Source: a virus. From it: a stretch of 22,845 bases of DNA. A model generated the notes under the pieces. It did no database searches. It saw nothing but the letters and a program-made list of their open reading frames with translations, and had not been told where the DNA came from. Positions 1 through 6,286 of this stretch are shown in pieces. The stretch is taken from positions 1 through 22,845 of IMG/VR virus record IMGVR_UViG_3300025135_000030. One strand, given 5' to 3'. How positions within the stretch are numbered: the stretch's first letter is position 1; every line of letters begins with the position of its first letter. A program made the translations under genes and the position numbers.

Positions 1-9
1 GGGGAGGGG

Positions 10-24
10 CGGGCCGCAGGCCCG
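10..24. terminator. GC-rich hairpin, possible terminator
   Basis: A six-base stem CGGGCC/GGCCCG closes a GCA loop. The same stem with a TGC loop recurs at 4167-4185, between two convergent genes, which suggests a recurring terminator or processing hairpin of this genome. Neither copy has a clean U-tract directly after it, so intrinsic termination is uncertain. Confidence 0.35.
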
Positions 25-275
25 GGGCCGTTACCTAACGATCCTAATGACCTCGCCGTGGGGCATGGCGTCGCTGGGCTGGCCGCCGGGGGAGATAGCC
101 CGGTGATGGGGATGCGCGTATAACTGGTACCGTATAGTTGATAGCTTATATAGTTGATGGCGAAATGGTGTGTATATGTTCGGCCAAGGTGTAATAAATT
201 GGTATGCTTTGTGTACTATACTTTACGATTAGATATATTTTGCCTCCTATCCGGCTTTCAACTTGGAGCGTCTTT

Positions 276-331
276 GGTCCCCTAACGGGGACGGCCGGGA
301 ACCGGGGCTTCGCCCCGAACCCCGGGGGACC
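276..331 (+). promoter_or_regulatory. Structured operon leader with competing pairings
   Basis: GTCCCC at 277-282 can pair with GGGGAC at 287-292 as a four-base-loop hairpin. Alternatively GGTCCCC at 276-282 can pair with GGGGACC at 325-331 and enclose a second hairpin (CGGGGC 303-308 with GCCCCG 312-317, extended by CCGGG 295-299 with CCCGG 321-325). The two uses of 276-282 exclude each other. The element ends 17 bases before the ATG at 349, so it could control translation or transcription of the 349-1078 operon. No ligand-binding RNA family is recognised. Confidence 0.4.
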
Positions 332-348
332 GTATCGGATGTGATAGG

Positions 349-618
349 ATGCCCGCGGAGTACCCGACCCGCCCGTTCGTGGACTATCTTAACTACGCCT
401 TACTGGTTAAAGAGATGCACGAAAAGGGTATACACGTTTTCCGAGTAGTTTCTCCCTTAGGTTTTTCTACGCACCGTTATGCATTCCGTACGGGAAGTCG
501 GGCTACTGATAGTGTAGTCTGTACGATAGAAAGGCAGGAGTTAATAGAAATGCTAAGCGAGGGGGATTATGACTCCCTGGCTACTTACGTGGGCATTAAT
601 GCCTGTTTCGAGCTATGA
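349..618 (+). CDS. Hypothetical protein, tandem paralog 1
   Basis: An 89-residue protein of unknown function and the first gene of a rightward operon of three, each overlapping the next by the four bases ATGA. Its last 33 residues align without gaps to the last 33 residues of the next protein. Shared positions include the VC pair at the start of the segment and the Glu, Gly, Ser-Leu, Tyr, Ile and Phe positions, so the two genes look like a tandem duplication. There is no signal peptide or membrane segment. The start is the ATG directly after the structured leader; the bases before it (GATAGG) are only a weak ribosome binding site. The open frame, the coupling and the paralogy support a real gene. 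Confidence 0.65.
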   Translation: MPAEYPTRPFVDYLNYALLVKEMHEKGIHVFRVVSPLGFSTHRYAFRTGSRATDSVVCTIERQELIEMLSEGDYDSLATYVGINACFEL

Positions 619-866
619 CCGTTAACGAGCATTCTATTATACGGAGGGCCCTGTCTCCCCATAACCTGGCTATGGTAAGAGAATATCGCGATAGAGTTCC
701 TGTAAGCGGCAAATACAGGTTCATCGATGTCGATAGGAATCTTACTTTGAATTCGTATAAGACGGTATGTTTTATGGACGAGTCCGTTATCCTAGAACTG
801 ATAGAGTTGGGGGGCATCCAGTCCCTGCTGTCTTACATCCAGATTGAGAGGTATTTCGGACAATGA
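615..866 (+). CDS. Hypothetical protein, tandem paralog 2
   Basis: An 83-residue protein of unknown function, translationally coupled to the upstream gene through an ATGA overlap and to the downstream gene in the same way. The C-terminal third matches that of the preceding protein at the same spacing, while the N-terminal halves have diverged. The predicted content is a beta-rich N-terminal part followed by a hydrophobic helix-like segment (ILELIELGGIQSLLSYI). I know of no family. Small operons of this kind are typical of phage early, host-takeover regions, but that role is only an inference from context. Confidence 0.62.
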   Translation: MTVNEHSIIRRALSPHNLAMVREYRDRVPVSGKYRFIDVDRNLTLNSYKTVCFMDESVILELIELGGIQSLLSYIQIERYFGQ

Positions 867-1078
867 CGGATACTACGGCCTATCGGGTTGCCGAGCGATA
901 CGGACTGGATATCACGGAGACTCTTGGCGGTCTCTGGTTCTACACGGTCGAACCGCGTCCGTGTAAGCATGGCCTGCATTTTAAACGGACCTTCCTGCTC
1001 GCGATTGAGACGGCCTACGCCGACGATCTGGTCGAGGAACGAGTCCTCACCGCACTTCTTACCCGGGCATTTCCTTAG
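863..1078 (+). CDS. Hypothetical protein, last gene of the 349-1078 operon
   Basis: A 71-residue protein with no recognised family. It starts at an ATG inside the ATGA overlap with the preceding gene, and its stop overlaps the convergent collar gene by four bases. It has a short basic middle (HGLHFKR) and a leucine/alanine-rich end. Its size and general layout resemble the two upstream paralogs, but I cannot align it convincingly to them. Confidence 0.55.
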   Translation: MTDTTAYRVAERYGLDITETLGGLWFYTVEPRPCKHGLHFKRTFLLAIETAYADDLVEERVLTALLTRAFP

Positions 1079-1548
1079 AACCGCTCAGCGTCAGCCGGAA
1101 TTTTCTGTATGTATACGATACTGAGAGTAGTCAGCAAACTAAAATCAGGAGTGGTCCAAAATCTTCCGTTAGGTAATTTATATATTTTTCCGTCACATTT
1201 TACGTATCCGGAGGGCAAAGTAACACTGTTAATATTTAAATTTCCATTTCCGTATAACAAGACAGTCCCTACTGGCACAGCATCAATCGCTTTCTCCAGT
1301 CCCTTGATAAACTTGTTATCGGGACTGAATGATGGCACCTCTACGCTGTCAATCGGATCAGTTACCTCGTACAGGCGGATTGGGCCGTTAACGTTTACTC
1401 GACCTTTCTTATCAATATATACTGACAGAGACTGGGACGGGACGAATTTCTCGGAGATCGGTATATCGCTAAGTCTAGCGAGGCCATGGGCAAATCTCCT
1501 CCCCGACAGAGCTAGAGGGTCGGTGAAGAGTGAGGGGTTATCAGTCAT
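1075..1548 (-). CDS. Phage tail-collar-domain protein
   Basis: A 157-residue protein whose C-terminal part (about residues 91-137) has the signature of the phage tail-collar domain: a Val-Gly-Thr start followed by a hydrophobic strand, then a Pro-Ser-Gly-Tyr and Cys-Asp-Gly motif (LPSGYVKCDGKIYKL) and an aromatic/Pro-Asp end (FWTTPDF). Collar domains sit at the base or tip of short tail fibres and help trimerise or display adhesins. The N-terminal part (residues 1-90) is unlike the usual fibre shaft and may attach to the virion. The start chosen is ATG at 1548, because a 55-residue gene ends just inside it; a TTG at 1593 in the same frame would add 15 residues. It is isolated from the main structural block at 19-22 kb. 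The protein is shorter than most collar fibres. Confidence 0.7.
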   Translation of the reverse strand: MTDNPSLFTDPLALSGRRFAHGLARLSDIPISEKFVPSQSLSVYIDKKGRVNVNGPIRLYEVTDPIDSVEVPSFSPDNKFIKGLEKAIDAVPVGTVLLYGNGNLNINSVTLPSGYVKCDGKIYKLPNGRFWTTPDFSLLTTLSIVYIQKIPADAERF

Positions 1549-1708
1549 GCTTCCATAGCCAGTCTGGCAGAACGTCGCCGATACGGCTGTCAATAAACCT
1601 GAGGGTCTTCCTGCCGACCCGTATGGCCACGGGCTTTACGATCACCTCGGCAAACATGACTCCGGCAAAAGCTGAGACGGCAGTGTGGATATCGTTGGGC
1701 GAAATCAT
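1541..1708 (-). CDS. 55-residue hypothetical protein upstream of the collar gene
   Basis: A short minus-strand gene starting at the ATG at 1708 and ending with TGA at 1541-1543. It overlaps the collar start by eight bases, which suggests translational coupling. The product begins MISPNDIHTAV, has a hydrophobic stretch at residues 10-30 (possibly a helix against a membrane or a partner protein), then a basic turn (RVGRKTLRF) and ends in DWLWKHD. There is no clear ribosome binding site. The function is unknown; its position suggests a partner or assembly factor of the collar protein. Confidence 0.5.
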   Translation of the reverse strand: MISPNDIHTAVSAFAGVMFAEVIVKPVAIRVGRKTLRFIDSRIGDVLPDWLWKHD

Positions 1709-1737
1709 GCTAGACTGGGAGATAAAGTCTGACTACA

Positions 1738-2073
1738 GTGCCTTCAACAATAACCGGTCTGCTCGAGGCGCATGGGACGGGTCGATTCTGGGAGATTCTG
1801 TCGGCCGGCTGGATATCCGAGCACGTCCGGCCGGGCGAATTGGCCGTAGGGGGGGAGCTGGAGAAGCTGTTCGGGGACCAGGAGCCGGAGAGAATCCTCA
1901 GGTTCTCGGAAAACTCTATAAAGGATGGCGTATACCTCAAGGTAGGGGGAGGGAGGGGGTATTGGAGGTTTGAAGGGATAGAGATTGGTACGGAGAAGCG
2001 GCCGGGAGTCATTCGCCGGGCGTTGATGGGGGCGGTAGTGGGGGCGGTTTGGGTCGAGAGGAAAGAGATTTAG
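1738..2073 (+). CDS. Hypothetical protein, possible GTG start
   Basis: A 111-residue open frame with ordinary protein-like composition: an amphipathic first half, a Gly-rich turn near residue 70 and a hydrophobic end (MGAVVGAVWV). An in-frame stop lies at 1723-1725, so the start must be at or after 1726. GTG at 1738 is the first conventional choice, but its ribosome binding site is poor; a GGGAG lies at 1717-1721. It runs divergently from the 55-residue gene and ends just before the repeat region. No family is recognised. The opposite strand is also open through here, so confidence is moderate. Confidence 0.45.
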   Translation: MPSTITGLLEAHGTGRFWEILSAGWISEHVRPGELAVGGELEKLFGDQEPERILRFSENSIKDGVYLKVGGGRGYWRFEGIEIGTEKRPGVIRRALMGAVVGAVWVERKEI

Positions 2074-2098
2074 CACTGTTTCTTCCGCGAAGCGGGAG

Positions 2099-2524
2099 GG
2101 GCCTTCGTGTATTTTGAGGCAAAATTCACCATAAATCTGACCCCTAAGCGTATTTTCACAAATTCCCTGGGGGGGCCTTCGTGTAGTTTCGGGGGGCCTT
2201 CGTGTAGTTTCGGGGGCCTTCGTGTAGTTTTGGGGGCCTTCGTGTAGTTTTGAGATCCCTTGCGCTGCAAGGGTTGTCACAAAAGCACAAATACACGAAG
2301 GGGTAGAAAAGTGTGTTAAATCCCTGAAACCTCTTGCGCTGCAACCGATCCAGGCGAAGGGGGGCCTTCGTGTAGTTTTAAAATTTTCCATAAATTACAC
2401 GAAGGGGTCAAACCCCCTGCGCTGCAGTGGATCTCAGGTTTTGTGAAAAAAAATTTTCCATAAAAACGGCAATATTTTCCATAAAAACGACCAAATTTTC
2501 CATAAATAAAACTACACGAAGGCC
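2099..2524. repeat. 16-bp iterated repeat GGCCTTCGTGTAGTTT
   Basis: Direct copies begin at 2174, 2195, 2215, 2235 and 2363, with a weaker one at 2099. Inverted, mostly partial copies lie around 2292-2303 and 2395-2407, and a full inverted copy at 2509-2524. The four tightly clustered copies have a 20-21 bp period, about two helical turns, so bound proteins would lie on one face of the DNA. Such iterons are typical binding sites for an initiator or partition protein. Spacers of only 4-5 bases exclude a CRISPR array. Confidence 0.8.
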
Positions 2525-2624
2525 TCCGAAAATACAGTTAGGCCCCCCCTCCTCCCGGGGTGTTTTTTCCCCCGATCGGGGGGTCTGGAAAAACCGCCAT
2601 CTGAAACCCCTTGCGCTGCAAGGG
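2257..2624. repeat. Dyad repeat CCCTTGCGCTGCAAGGG, four copies
   Basis: Full copies lie at 2257-2273 and 2608-2624, and shorter copies at 2332-2346 and 2414-2430. The full form is a seven-base stem around GCT. In the third copy the TTGC/GCAA stem becomes CTGC/GCAG, a compensatory change that keeps the symmetry. This points to selection on the dyad itself, either as a protein binding site or as a hairpin. The copies alternate with the 16-bp repeat. Confidence 0.75.
2383..2506 (+). repeat. ATTTTCCATAAA repeats with 21-bp spacing (DnaA-box-like)
   Basis: Identical 12-mers start at 2383, 2453, 2474 and 2495. The last three are exactly 21 bp apart. The core TTTTCCATA differs by one base from TTTTCCACA, the DnaA-box consensus known from cyanobacteria such as Synechococcus. 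All copies share one orientation. They probably bind DnaA or a phage initiator; which of the two cannot be told from sequence. Confidence 0.65.
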
Positions 2625-2682
2625 ATCTCGATTCGGCCAAAACGAAATTCTCGGCAATTCCATGTAAATTCTTGGAGTAATA

Positions 2683-2691
2683 TTTTCCACA
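2683..2691 (+). promoter_or_regulatory. Exact cyanobacterial-type DnaA box TTTTCCACA
   Basis: TTTTCCACA sits immediately left of the most AT-rich stretch of the region (about 2690-2765), which would serve as the DNA unwinding element. It is the only exact match I see in this region, next to one-mismatch copies at 2385-2505. Confidence 0.5.
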
Positions 2692-2773
2692 TATTTTTGT
2701 TTTTTACTATCTTTTTTCCTCCAACAAAGAGAGAATATATGTGTTTCTTTTAATCTCCATTTCTCAGAGTTTT

Positions 2774-2872
2774 GCCGATCGGCCTTTTGGACGTGCTGCC
2801 ACCTCCTCGCGATACGCCCCCTCGCCGCGCTACAGTGACCAGGTCTCGGCCGAGATCCGCAGGCGCCTGCGG
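2774..2872. repeat. Cluster of perfect palindromes
   Basis: GCCGATCGGC (2774-2783), TCTCGGCCGAGA (2844-2855) and CCGCAGGCGCCTGCGG (2857-2872) are perfect palindromes. The last two are separated by one base. CCCCCGATCGGGGG at 2569-2582 is a further one. They could form cruciforms or bind dimeric proteins next to the putative origin. Confidence 0.6.
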
Positions 2873-2978
2873 TTAAGGGGAAATCAGGCCCCTATACGTT
2901 GAAGCAGAGGGGCTAAGGGCCGACCTTTAGTTAAACGCGGTGATTCCGCACCCCACTGCTTAAACAACACAGGAATCT

Positions 2979-2984
2979 TATGAT
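2979..2984 (+). promoter_or_regulatory. Possible -10 element TATGAT before the 3016 gene
   Basis: TATGAT lies 31 bases before the ATG at 3016, inside a small dyad CTTATGATAAG (2977-2987). I see no convincing -35 at 16-18 bases upstream. The transcript leader would contain GGGAG (2992-2996) and then nine consecutive C residues (3007-3015) directly before the ATG. Confidence 0.3.
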
Positions 2985-3015
2985 AAGATGTGGGAGTAGC
3001 TAAATTCCCCCCCCC

Positions 3016-4140
3016 ATGTCCCACGATTATCCGCTCCATTCTCCCGACATTGTCGACAGCCCGGAGGGCCGTGCCTATCTGGCCAGGGTTGTCAGCGAGC
3101 CGATTCCAGCCAACCTCATGACCGATGAGGAGCTACGAATGGCCGTAAAAGCTCAGCAACAGTTCCTTGCCAAACTCGCCGAAGTCGCCAAGGGAAAGGA
3201 AGAGACACTGGCAGTACAGGCACGTACTGTCGAAGTCATGCGTGAGGATACCGGCCTCCTGCGGGAGGAAAAGAGCAAGCTCGAGCTCTTACGGGTGATG
3301 GCTGATCACCAAAGCAATCAGCAGGACCGAGAGCTCCAGGCCAAGCAGATCGATACGTCCAAGGACATTTTTAAAACCGCCTGTGATACCATCCTAGCCT
3401 ACAGCAATAACCATAAGGGTGAAGCGTACACCCATATGGCCGTAAAGAGTATCTCTCAGTCCGCAGCCAAAATCGCCCAGTCAGGATCCCAAGGTTTCGC
3501 GACTCTGCCGGAATTCGCTCCTCCCCCCGACCTGGAAGCCCGAGTGTCCCGAGCCCTAGAGCAAGGGATGCGTTGGAACTCTAATAATCTCCGGCCGTCC
3601 AGACCCGCTACCGTTTTCCGTAAACTGGCGGAGTGGGAAAAGGACTATGAAAACGGCAGGTCCTTTGCCGATCTGAATTACATCGCTGAGAAGAATTACA
3701 GGTTCATTGAGTCGACCTATAGCCGGCCGTTCATAGCCGGCCTCTGTACGGCCCTAGAAGGGGCCTCTGGCACCCCCCCGGCTAGCACGTACCTCACAAC
3801 CCGTTTCAAGGCTGCTACAGAGGCGTACAGGGGGCAGTCTGTGACCGTTACAGTGATAGAACCTGATGCCATATCTTCTGAGGACTATGCTAAGGCCCTG
3901 AGTGAAGAGATTTACGGATATACCGATGCTGACGTCGTAACGATATTGGTCGATCGAATCAAACGGCACGGGGGCGTCCACAAACTGACCCCCGAGCTAA
4001 TCCGGAAAACCTGTACGGTGAAAAGGCTACCCACGTTTATCGAGTGGGATTCGAGCCATGTCACGGATATGGAAAGATTCGGTGCGCTGAGGGAGGGCTT
4101 TTACGACCACCTGTATGAAAGGTTTGTCCGAGAAGATTGA
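3016..4140 (+). CDS. Hypothetical coiled-coil protein next to the putative origin
   Basis: A 374-residue soluble protein without signal peptide or membrane segment. Residues about 35-115 are rich in Glu, Lys, Gln and Leu with heptad character and predict a coiled coil. A linker with a Pro-rich turn (EFAPPPDLEAR, near residue 170) separates this from a mixed alpha/beta C-terminal half. I recognise no family. The position directly beside the iteron array would suit a DNA-binding or initiator-associated protein, but no helix-turn-helix or catalytic motif is visible, so this is only a contextual guess. The ATG follows a run of nine C residues; the nearest purine-rich site lies about 20 bases upstream. 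Confidence 0.8.
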   Translation: MSHDYPLHSPDIVDSPEGRAYLARVVSEPIPANLMTDEELRMAVKAQQQFLAKLAEVAKGKEETLAVQARTVEVMREDTGLLREEKSKLELLRVMADHQSNQQDRELQAKQIDTSKDIFKTACDTILAYSNNHKGEAYTHMAVKSISQSAAKIAQSGSQGFATLPEFAPPPDLEARVSRALEQGMRWNSNNLRPSRPATVFRKLAEWEKDYENGRSFADLNYIAEKNYRFIESTYSRPFIAGLCTALEGASGTPPASTYLTTRFKAATEAYRGQSVTVTVIEPDAISSEDYAKALSEEIYGYTDADVVTILVDRIKRHGGVHKLTPELIRKTCTVKRLPTFIEWDSSHVTDMERFGALREGFYDHLYERFVRED

Positions 4141-4166
4141 CTACTCGGACCGTATCGAGAACAGCC

Positions 4167-4185
4167 CCCGGGCCTGCGGCCCGGG
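4167..4185. terminator. Hairpin between convergent genes
   Basis: An eight-base perfect stem CCCGGGCC/GGCCCGGG with a TGC loop fills the 51-base gap between the convergent genes ending at 4140 and 4192. TTTTT follows on the plus strand at 4197-4201. It probably ends both transcripts. Confidence 0.55.
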
Positions 4186-4191
4186 ACGGCG

Positions 4192-5679
4192 CTAGCTTTT
4201 TGAGATGCCCTTCAGCAGTTCTTCTGACTCTTCTCCCGAAAGATCGAAAAGGCTCTTCACCACTTTCGCAAACTTCTCCCTGGGAATAATCCCTGTCGGT
4301 TGGGGTAAAGATACTGGTTTGTTACAGTCAGCTACGTACACCGACGGATCACAATCCAAACCACACTGGAATTCTACGACGTTCAGGGTTGGGAATACGT
4401 CGAGATTACTCCACCGGTAAAGCAGTTTCTCCCCATTCGCGAATCTCTCCTCATTGAGGCGGTTGATCCGGTCGACTGCTTTTGACTCCGGGCTCCCTCC
4501 ACCGCTCTTCGCGTACCACTCCTGCCAGATGATGCCAGACGTCACGTAGAATATGAACGCCTCGTCATCCTGAATCGCAAGGAGCTTATCGCACATCTCG
4601 TTCATTCCGGTAAGAACGTTAATCTTCTTGAACTTAATATCCGGAGAGAATGGGCCGTAATCCTTGTCAAACCCGACCTTCCTGATATCAGCGTACAGAG
4701 CCTCAATGTCCACGCTGGGAAGTGGGATGCCTTCCACATGCCTAGCGCGGATCATTAACCAGATAAGTTCTGCCAAGTAGTAACTGTGATTATCGTTATT
4801 CGGCCTCGACGTGCTCCGGTACCACTGGTGTCTTTTCCTATCTAGCTGTGTCTTTACGTGACAGCAGATCATATCGTAGTGTAAGACGTCTCGGTACAAC
4901 TGAGCAAAGAGCTTGAGATGCCCGTCGGTCTCAAACTTTTTCTCCTTCCTAATCTCCTTAGTTATGTCCCGAATATTCATGGCGGAGTTAGCGATCATGA
5001 ACTTGAACAGCAGTTCGTAGTGAAAAGCTGAGCCGGCAATAGCGTTATCCACGAACTTGGATATAAACCCAACATACGCCCCTTTAGACGTCATTCTCCC
5101 CCGCTGTTTACCGCTAGAGTCCAGAGCCTGGTCCAGAGAAACCGTGTCGATAATCCCGTTACTGTGGAGAAACAGGAGACATGAGAGCTCAAAGTTACCC
5201 GCGTAGCTCTTGGCGATCCGCACAACGTTATTCCGGACAGCAACGTCCCGCATCTCACGATTAAATTCAGCCGCTGTAAGCCAGCCAGTAATGTCCTGAA
5301 GGATTTTCCATCCCCGCAGGTTTGGCGAGGTCAGCATGGCCCGGAGCAGGTTGGTCCGGTTCCCGTTCGTATTCTTGATCGATCCGATCACCTGGTTCTT
5401 ACAGAACTCTTGCGGATCCTCGTACGCATCGGACAGCTTTTTGACAAACTTGTCCTCGTTAAAGATCTTTAAAAGCTCGAAGGACGGATTGGCCAGAACC
5501 TCTTTGATATAGAGACGAGCCGCAATCCGCATCGTCTCCGAATCGCAATTCGGATTCGACGCCACCGCCTTCCTGATCCGTGTCGACTTCGTAGCGTCCC
5601 ACACCTCCCTCAGGGACTTCTGGTCCGAGTCGGGGTCCGTTGCCTGCTTGTACAGCAGGGTCAAATCAGTACTGCTCAT
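4192..5679 (-). CDS. Large protein with LRV/HEAT-like N-terminus, function unknown
   Basis: A 495-residue protein, last gene of a minus-strand operon. The start is ATG at 5679, which overlaps the stop of the zinc-ribbon gene as ATGA and follows a GGAGG site; a longer frame to 5739 is open but ignores this coupling. Residues about 20-70 contain a segment of the leucine-rich-repeat-variant type (RIRKAVASNPNCDSETMRI then KEVLANPSFELL), which in other proteins builds an alpha solenoid for protein contacts. The rest is mostly helical with many aromatics (YHYELLFKF) and no catalytic motif that I can name. It has no signal peptide. Proteins with a single LRV-like start occur in phages without known function. 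Confidence 0.75.
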   Translation of the reverse strand: MSSTDLTLLYKQATDPDSDQKSLREVWDATKSTRIRKAVASNPNCDSETMRIAARLYIKEVLANPSFELLKIFNEDKFVKKLSDAYEDPQEFCKNQVIGSIKNTNGNRTNLLRAMLTSPNLRGWKILQDITGWLTAAEFNREMRDVAVRNNVVRIAKSYAGNFELSCLLFLHSNGIIDTVSLDQALDSSGKQRGRMTSKGAYVGFISKFVDNAIAGSAFHYELLFKFMIANSAMNIRDITKEIRKEKKFETDGHLKLFAQLYRDVLHYDMICCHVKTQLDRKRHQWYRSTSRPNNDNHSYYLAELIWLMIRARHVEGIPLPSVDIEALYADIRKVGFDKDYGPFSPDIKFKKINVLTGMNEMCDKLLAIQDDEAFIFYVTSGIIWQEWYAKSGGGSPESKAVDRINRLNEERFANGEKLLYRWSNLDVFPTLNVVEFQCGLDCDPSVYVADCNKPVSLPQPTGIIPREKFAKVVKSLFDLSGEESEELLKGISKS

Positions 5680-5936
5680 TTCCGGCCTCCACGGCGCCGT
5701 GTCGATGTGGTCGCTACGCGCTCGGTGATGTCGCACCACAGCTCATTGCTGCACTCTACACTACAGCAGAACTCGGCGGCGTAAAGGGACTTGTACTGGG
5801 TTCGCTTACCGCATACCCCGCAGCGACCCGTCTGCTTCTGGCGGTAGTAGGTGTCGTCGTGACAGTAGACGTAAGGCTCTTCGGGACCGAAGTATTGCCG
5901 TTTGGGGCGGACGTACCCGCCACTGTTGTTGGCCAT
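5676..5936 (-). CDS. Small zinc-ribbon protein
   Basis: An 86-residue protein with a CxxC pair (CGVCGK, residues 39-42) and a second cysteine group (FCCSVEC) that together look like a treble-clef or zinc-ribbon site, plus a C-terminal TRRRGGRK tail that is strongly basic. This suggests a nucleic-acid-binding or adaptor protein. It is the middle gene of a minus-strand operon: 31 bases after the RHH-like gene and coupled by ATGA to the 495-residue protein. The partner is unknown. The ATG at 5936 has no clear ribosome binding site. Confidence 0.75.
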   Translation of the reverse strand: MANNSGGYVRPKRQYFGPEEPYVYCHDDTYYRQKQTGRCGVCGKRTQYKSLYAAEFCCSVECSNELWCDITERVATTSTRRRGGRK

Positions 5937-5967
5937 GAGCCAAGATCGATGTAGAACGTAAATAATC

Positions 5968-6243
5968 CTAGCACAGATTTTCGTCCCTGTGTGACATCGA
6001 CTTCCTGATCTCCGCTTCCCGTTTAACGACGTTCTTTAATTCGCGGCGGGCCATTACCTGGAGAGCGGAGATCGTATCGGACAGAGACTTCTTACCCAAC
6101 AGCTCTTTCCACTCCAGCAGCTCGTCGTAATTCTCCCCCTTGATCTTGATTGTCCGGTAGGTCCCGGGCGCGGAAACGGGCCTCTCGGGCACAGGAGGCT
6201 CCATCCGGCCAGCAATTTCTTCCAGTTTCGAGACGGGATCCAC
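5968..6243 (-). CDS. Ribbon-helix-helix-like putative DNA-binding protein
   Basis: A 91-residue protein. Residues 29-70 have the pattern of a ribbon-helix-helix fold: a short strand (YRTIKIKGENY), helix A (DELLEWKELLGKK), then helix B after SLSD (TISALQVMARRELK). Such proteins dimerise and bind operator DNA with the strand. It begins a minus-strand operon and is divergent from the gene at 6287, so autoregulation at the 43-base gap is plausible. The start at 6243 is GTG; an ATG at 6204 would give a shorter form that keeps the whole domain. The C-terminal tail is charged. Confidence 0.68.
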   Translation of the reverse strand: MDPVSKLEEIAGRMEPPVPERPVSAPGTYRTIKIKGENYDELLEWKELLGKKSLSDTISALQVMARRELKNVVKREAEIRKSMSHRDENLC

Positions 6244-6286
6244 GGGAACGTGTGTAAAGTAAATGTAGTGACACCTTAGCAGTCCT

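Larger units (their letters stand above)
1..348. other. Gene-free left end and leader of the first operon
   Basis: I see no credible gene here. The first 30 bases contain a GC-rich hairpin (CGGGCC at 10-15, GGCCCG at 19-24). Bases 120-250 are AT-rich and probably hold promoters, with the motif TAGTTGAT at 135-142 and again at 151-158, and TATGTT at 175-180. GCTTTCAAC at 254-262 is the reverse complement of a motif found upstream of several genes in the window. Bases 276-331 form a structured leader, described separately. A minus-strand frame is open from 222 to a stop at 31 but has no start codon apart from an ATG 11 codons before its end. Confidence 0.5.
2074..3015. other. Gene-free repeat region, candidate replication origin
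   Basis: This 940-base region holds no credible gene. It contains three repeat families in both orientations: a 16-bp repeat GGCCTTCGTGTAGTTT, a dyad CCCTTGCGCTGCAAGGG, and ATTTTCCATAAA copies at 21-bp spacing. They are followed by a single TTTTCCACA at 2683-2691 and an AT-rich tract (about 2690-2765). Several perfect palindromes follow. Iterated repeats, DnaA-box-like sites and an adjoining AT-rich unwinding tract are the usual ingredients of a replication origin. Long open frames on the minus strand through the repeats only encode the repeat itself (KLHEGPP-like) and are rejected. Confidence 0.6.

Noticed and set aside
31-222. Minus-strand open frame ending at 31 with protein-like C-terminus
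   Set aside because: There is no ATG, GTG or TTG before the last 11 codons, and the upstream part crosses promoter-like AT-rich DNA.
1109-1558. Plus-strand 149-residue frame opposite the collar gene
   Set aside because: The minus strand encodes a recognisable collar domain; the plus frame has no motif.
2174-2250. CRISPR array
   Set aside because: The units are 16 bp with spacers of 4-5 nearly identical bases; there are no unique spacers and no cas genes.
1744-2692. Minus-strand open frames of 62-215 residues through the repeats
   Set aside because: They encode the DNA repeat itself (KLHEGPP/NYTKAP-like strings in all frames), overlap each other, and have no start signals.
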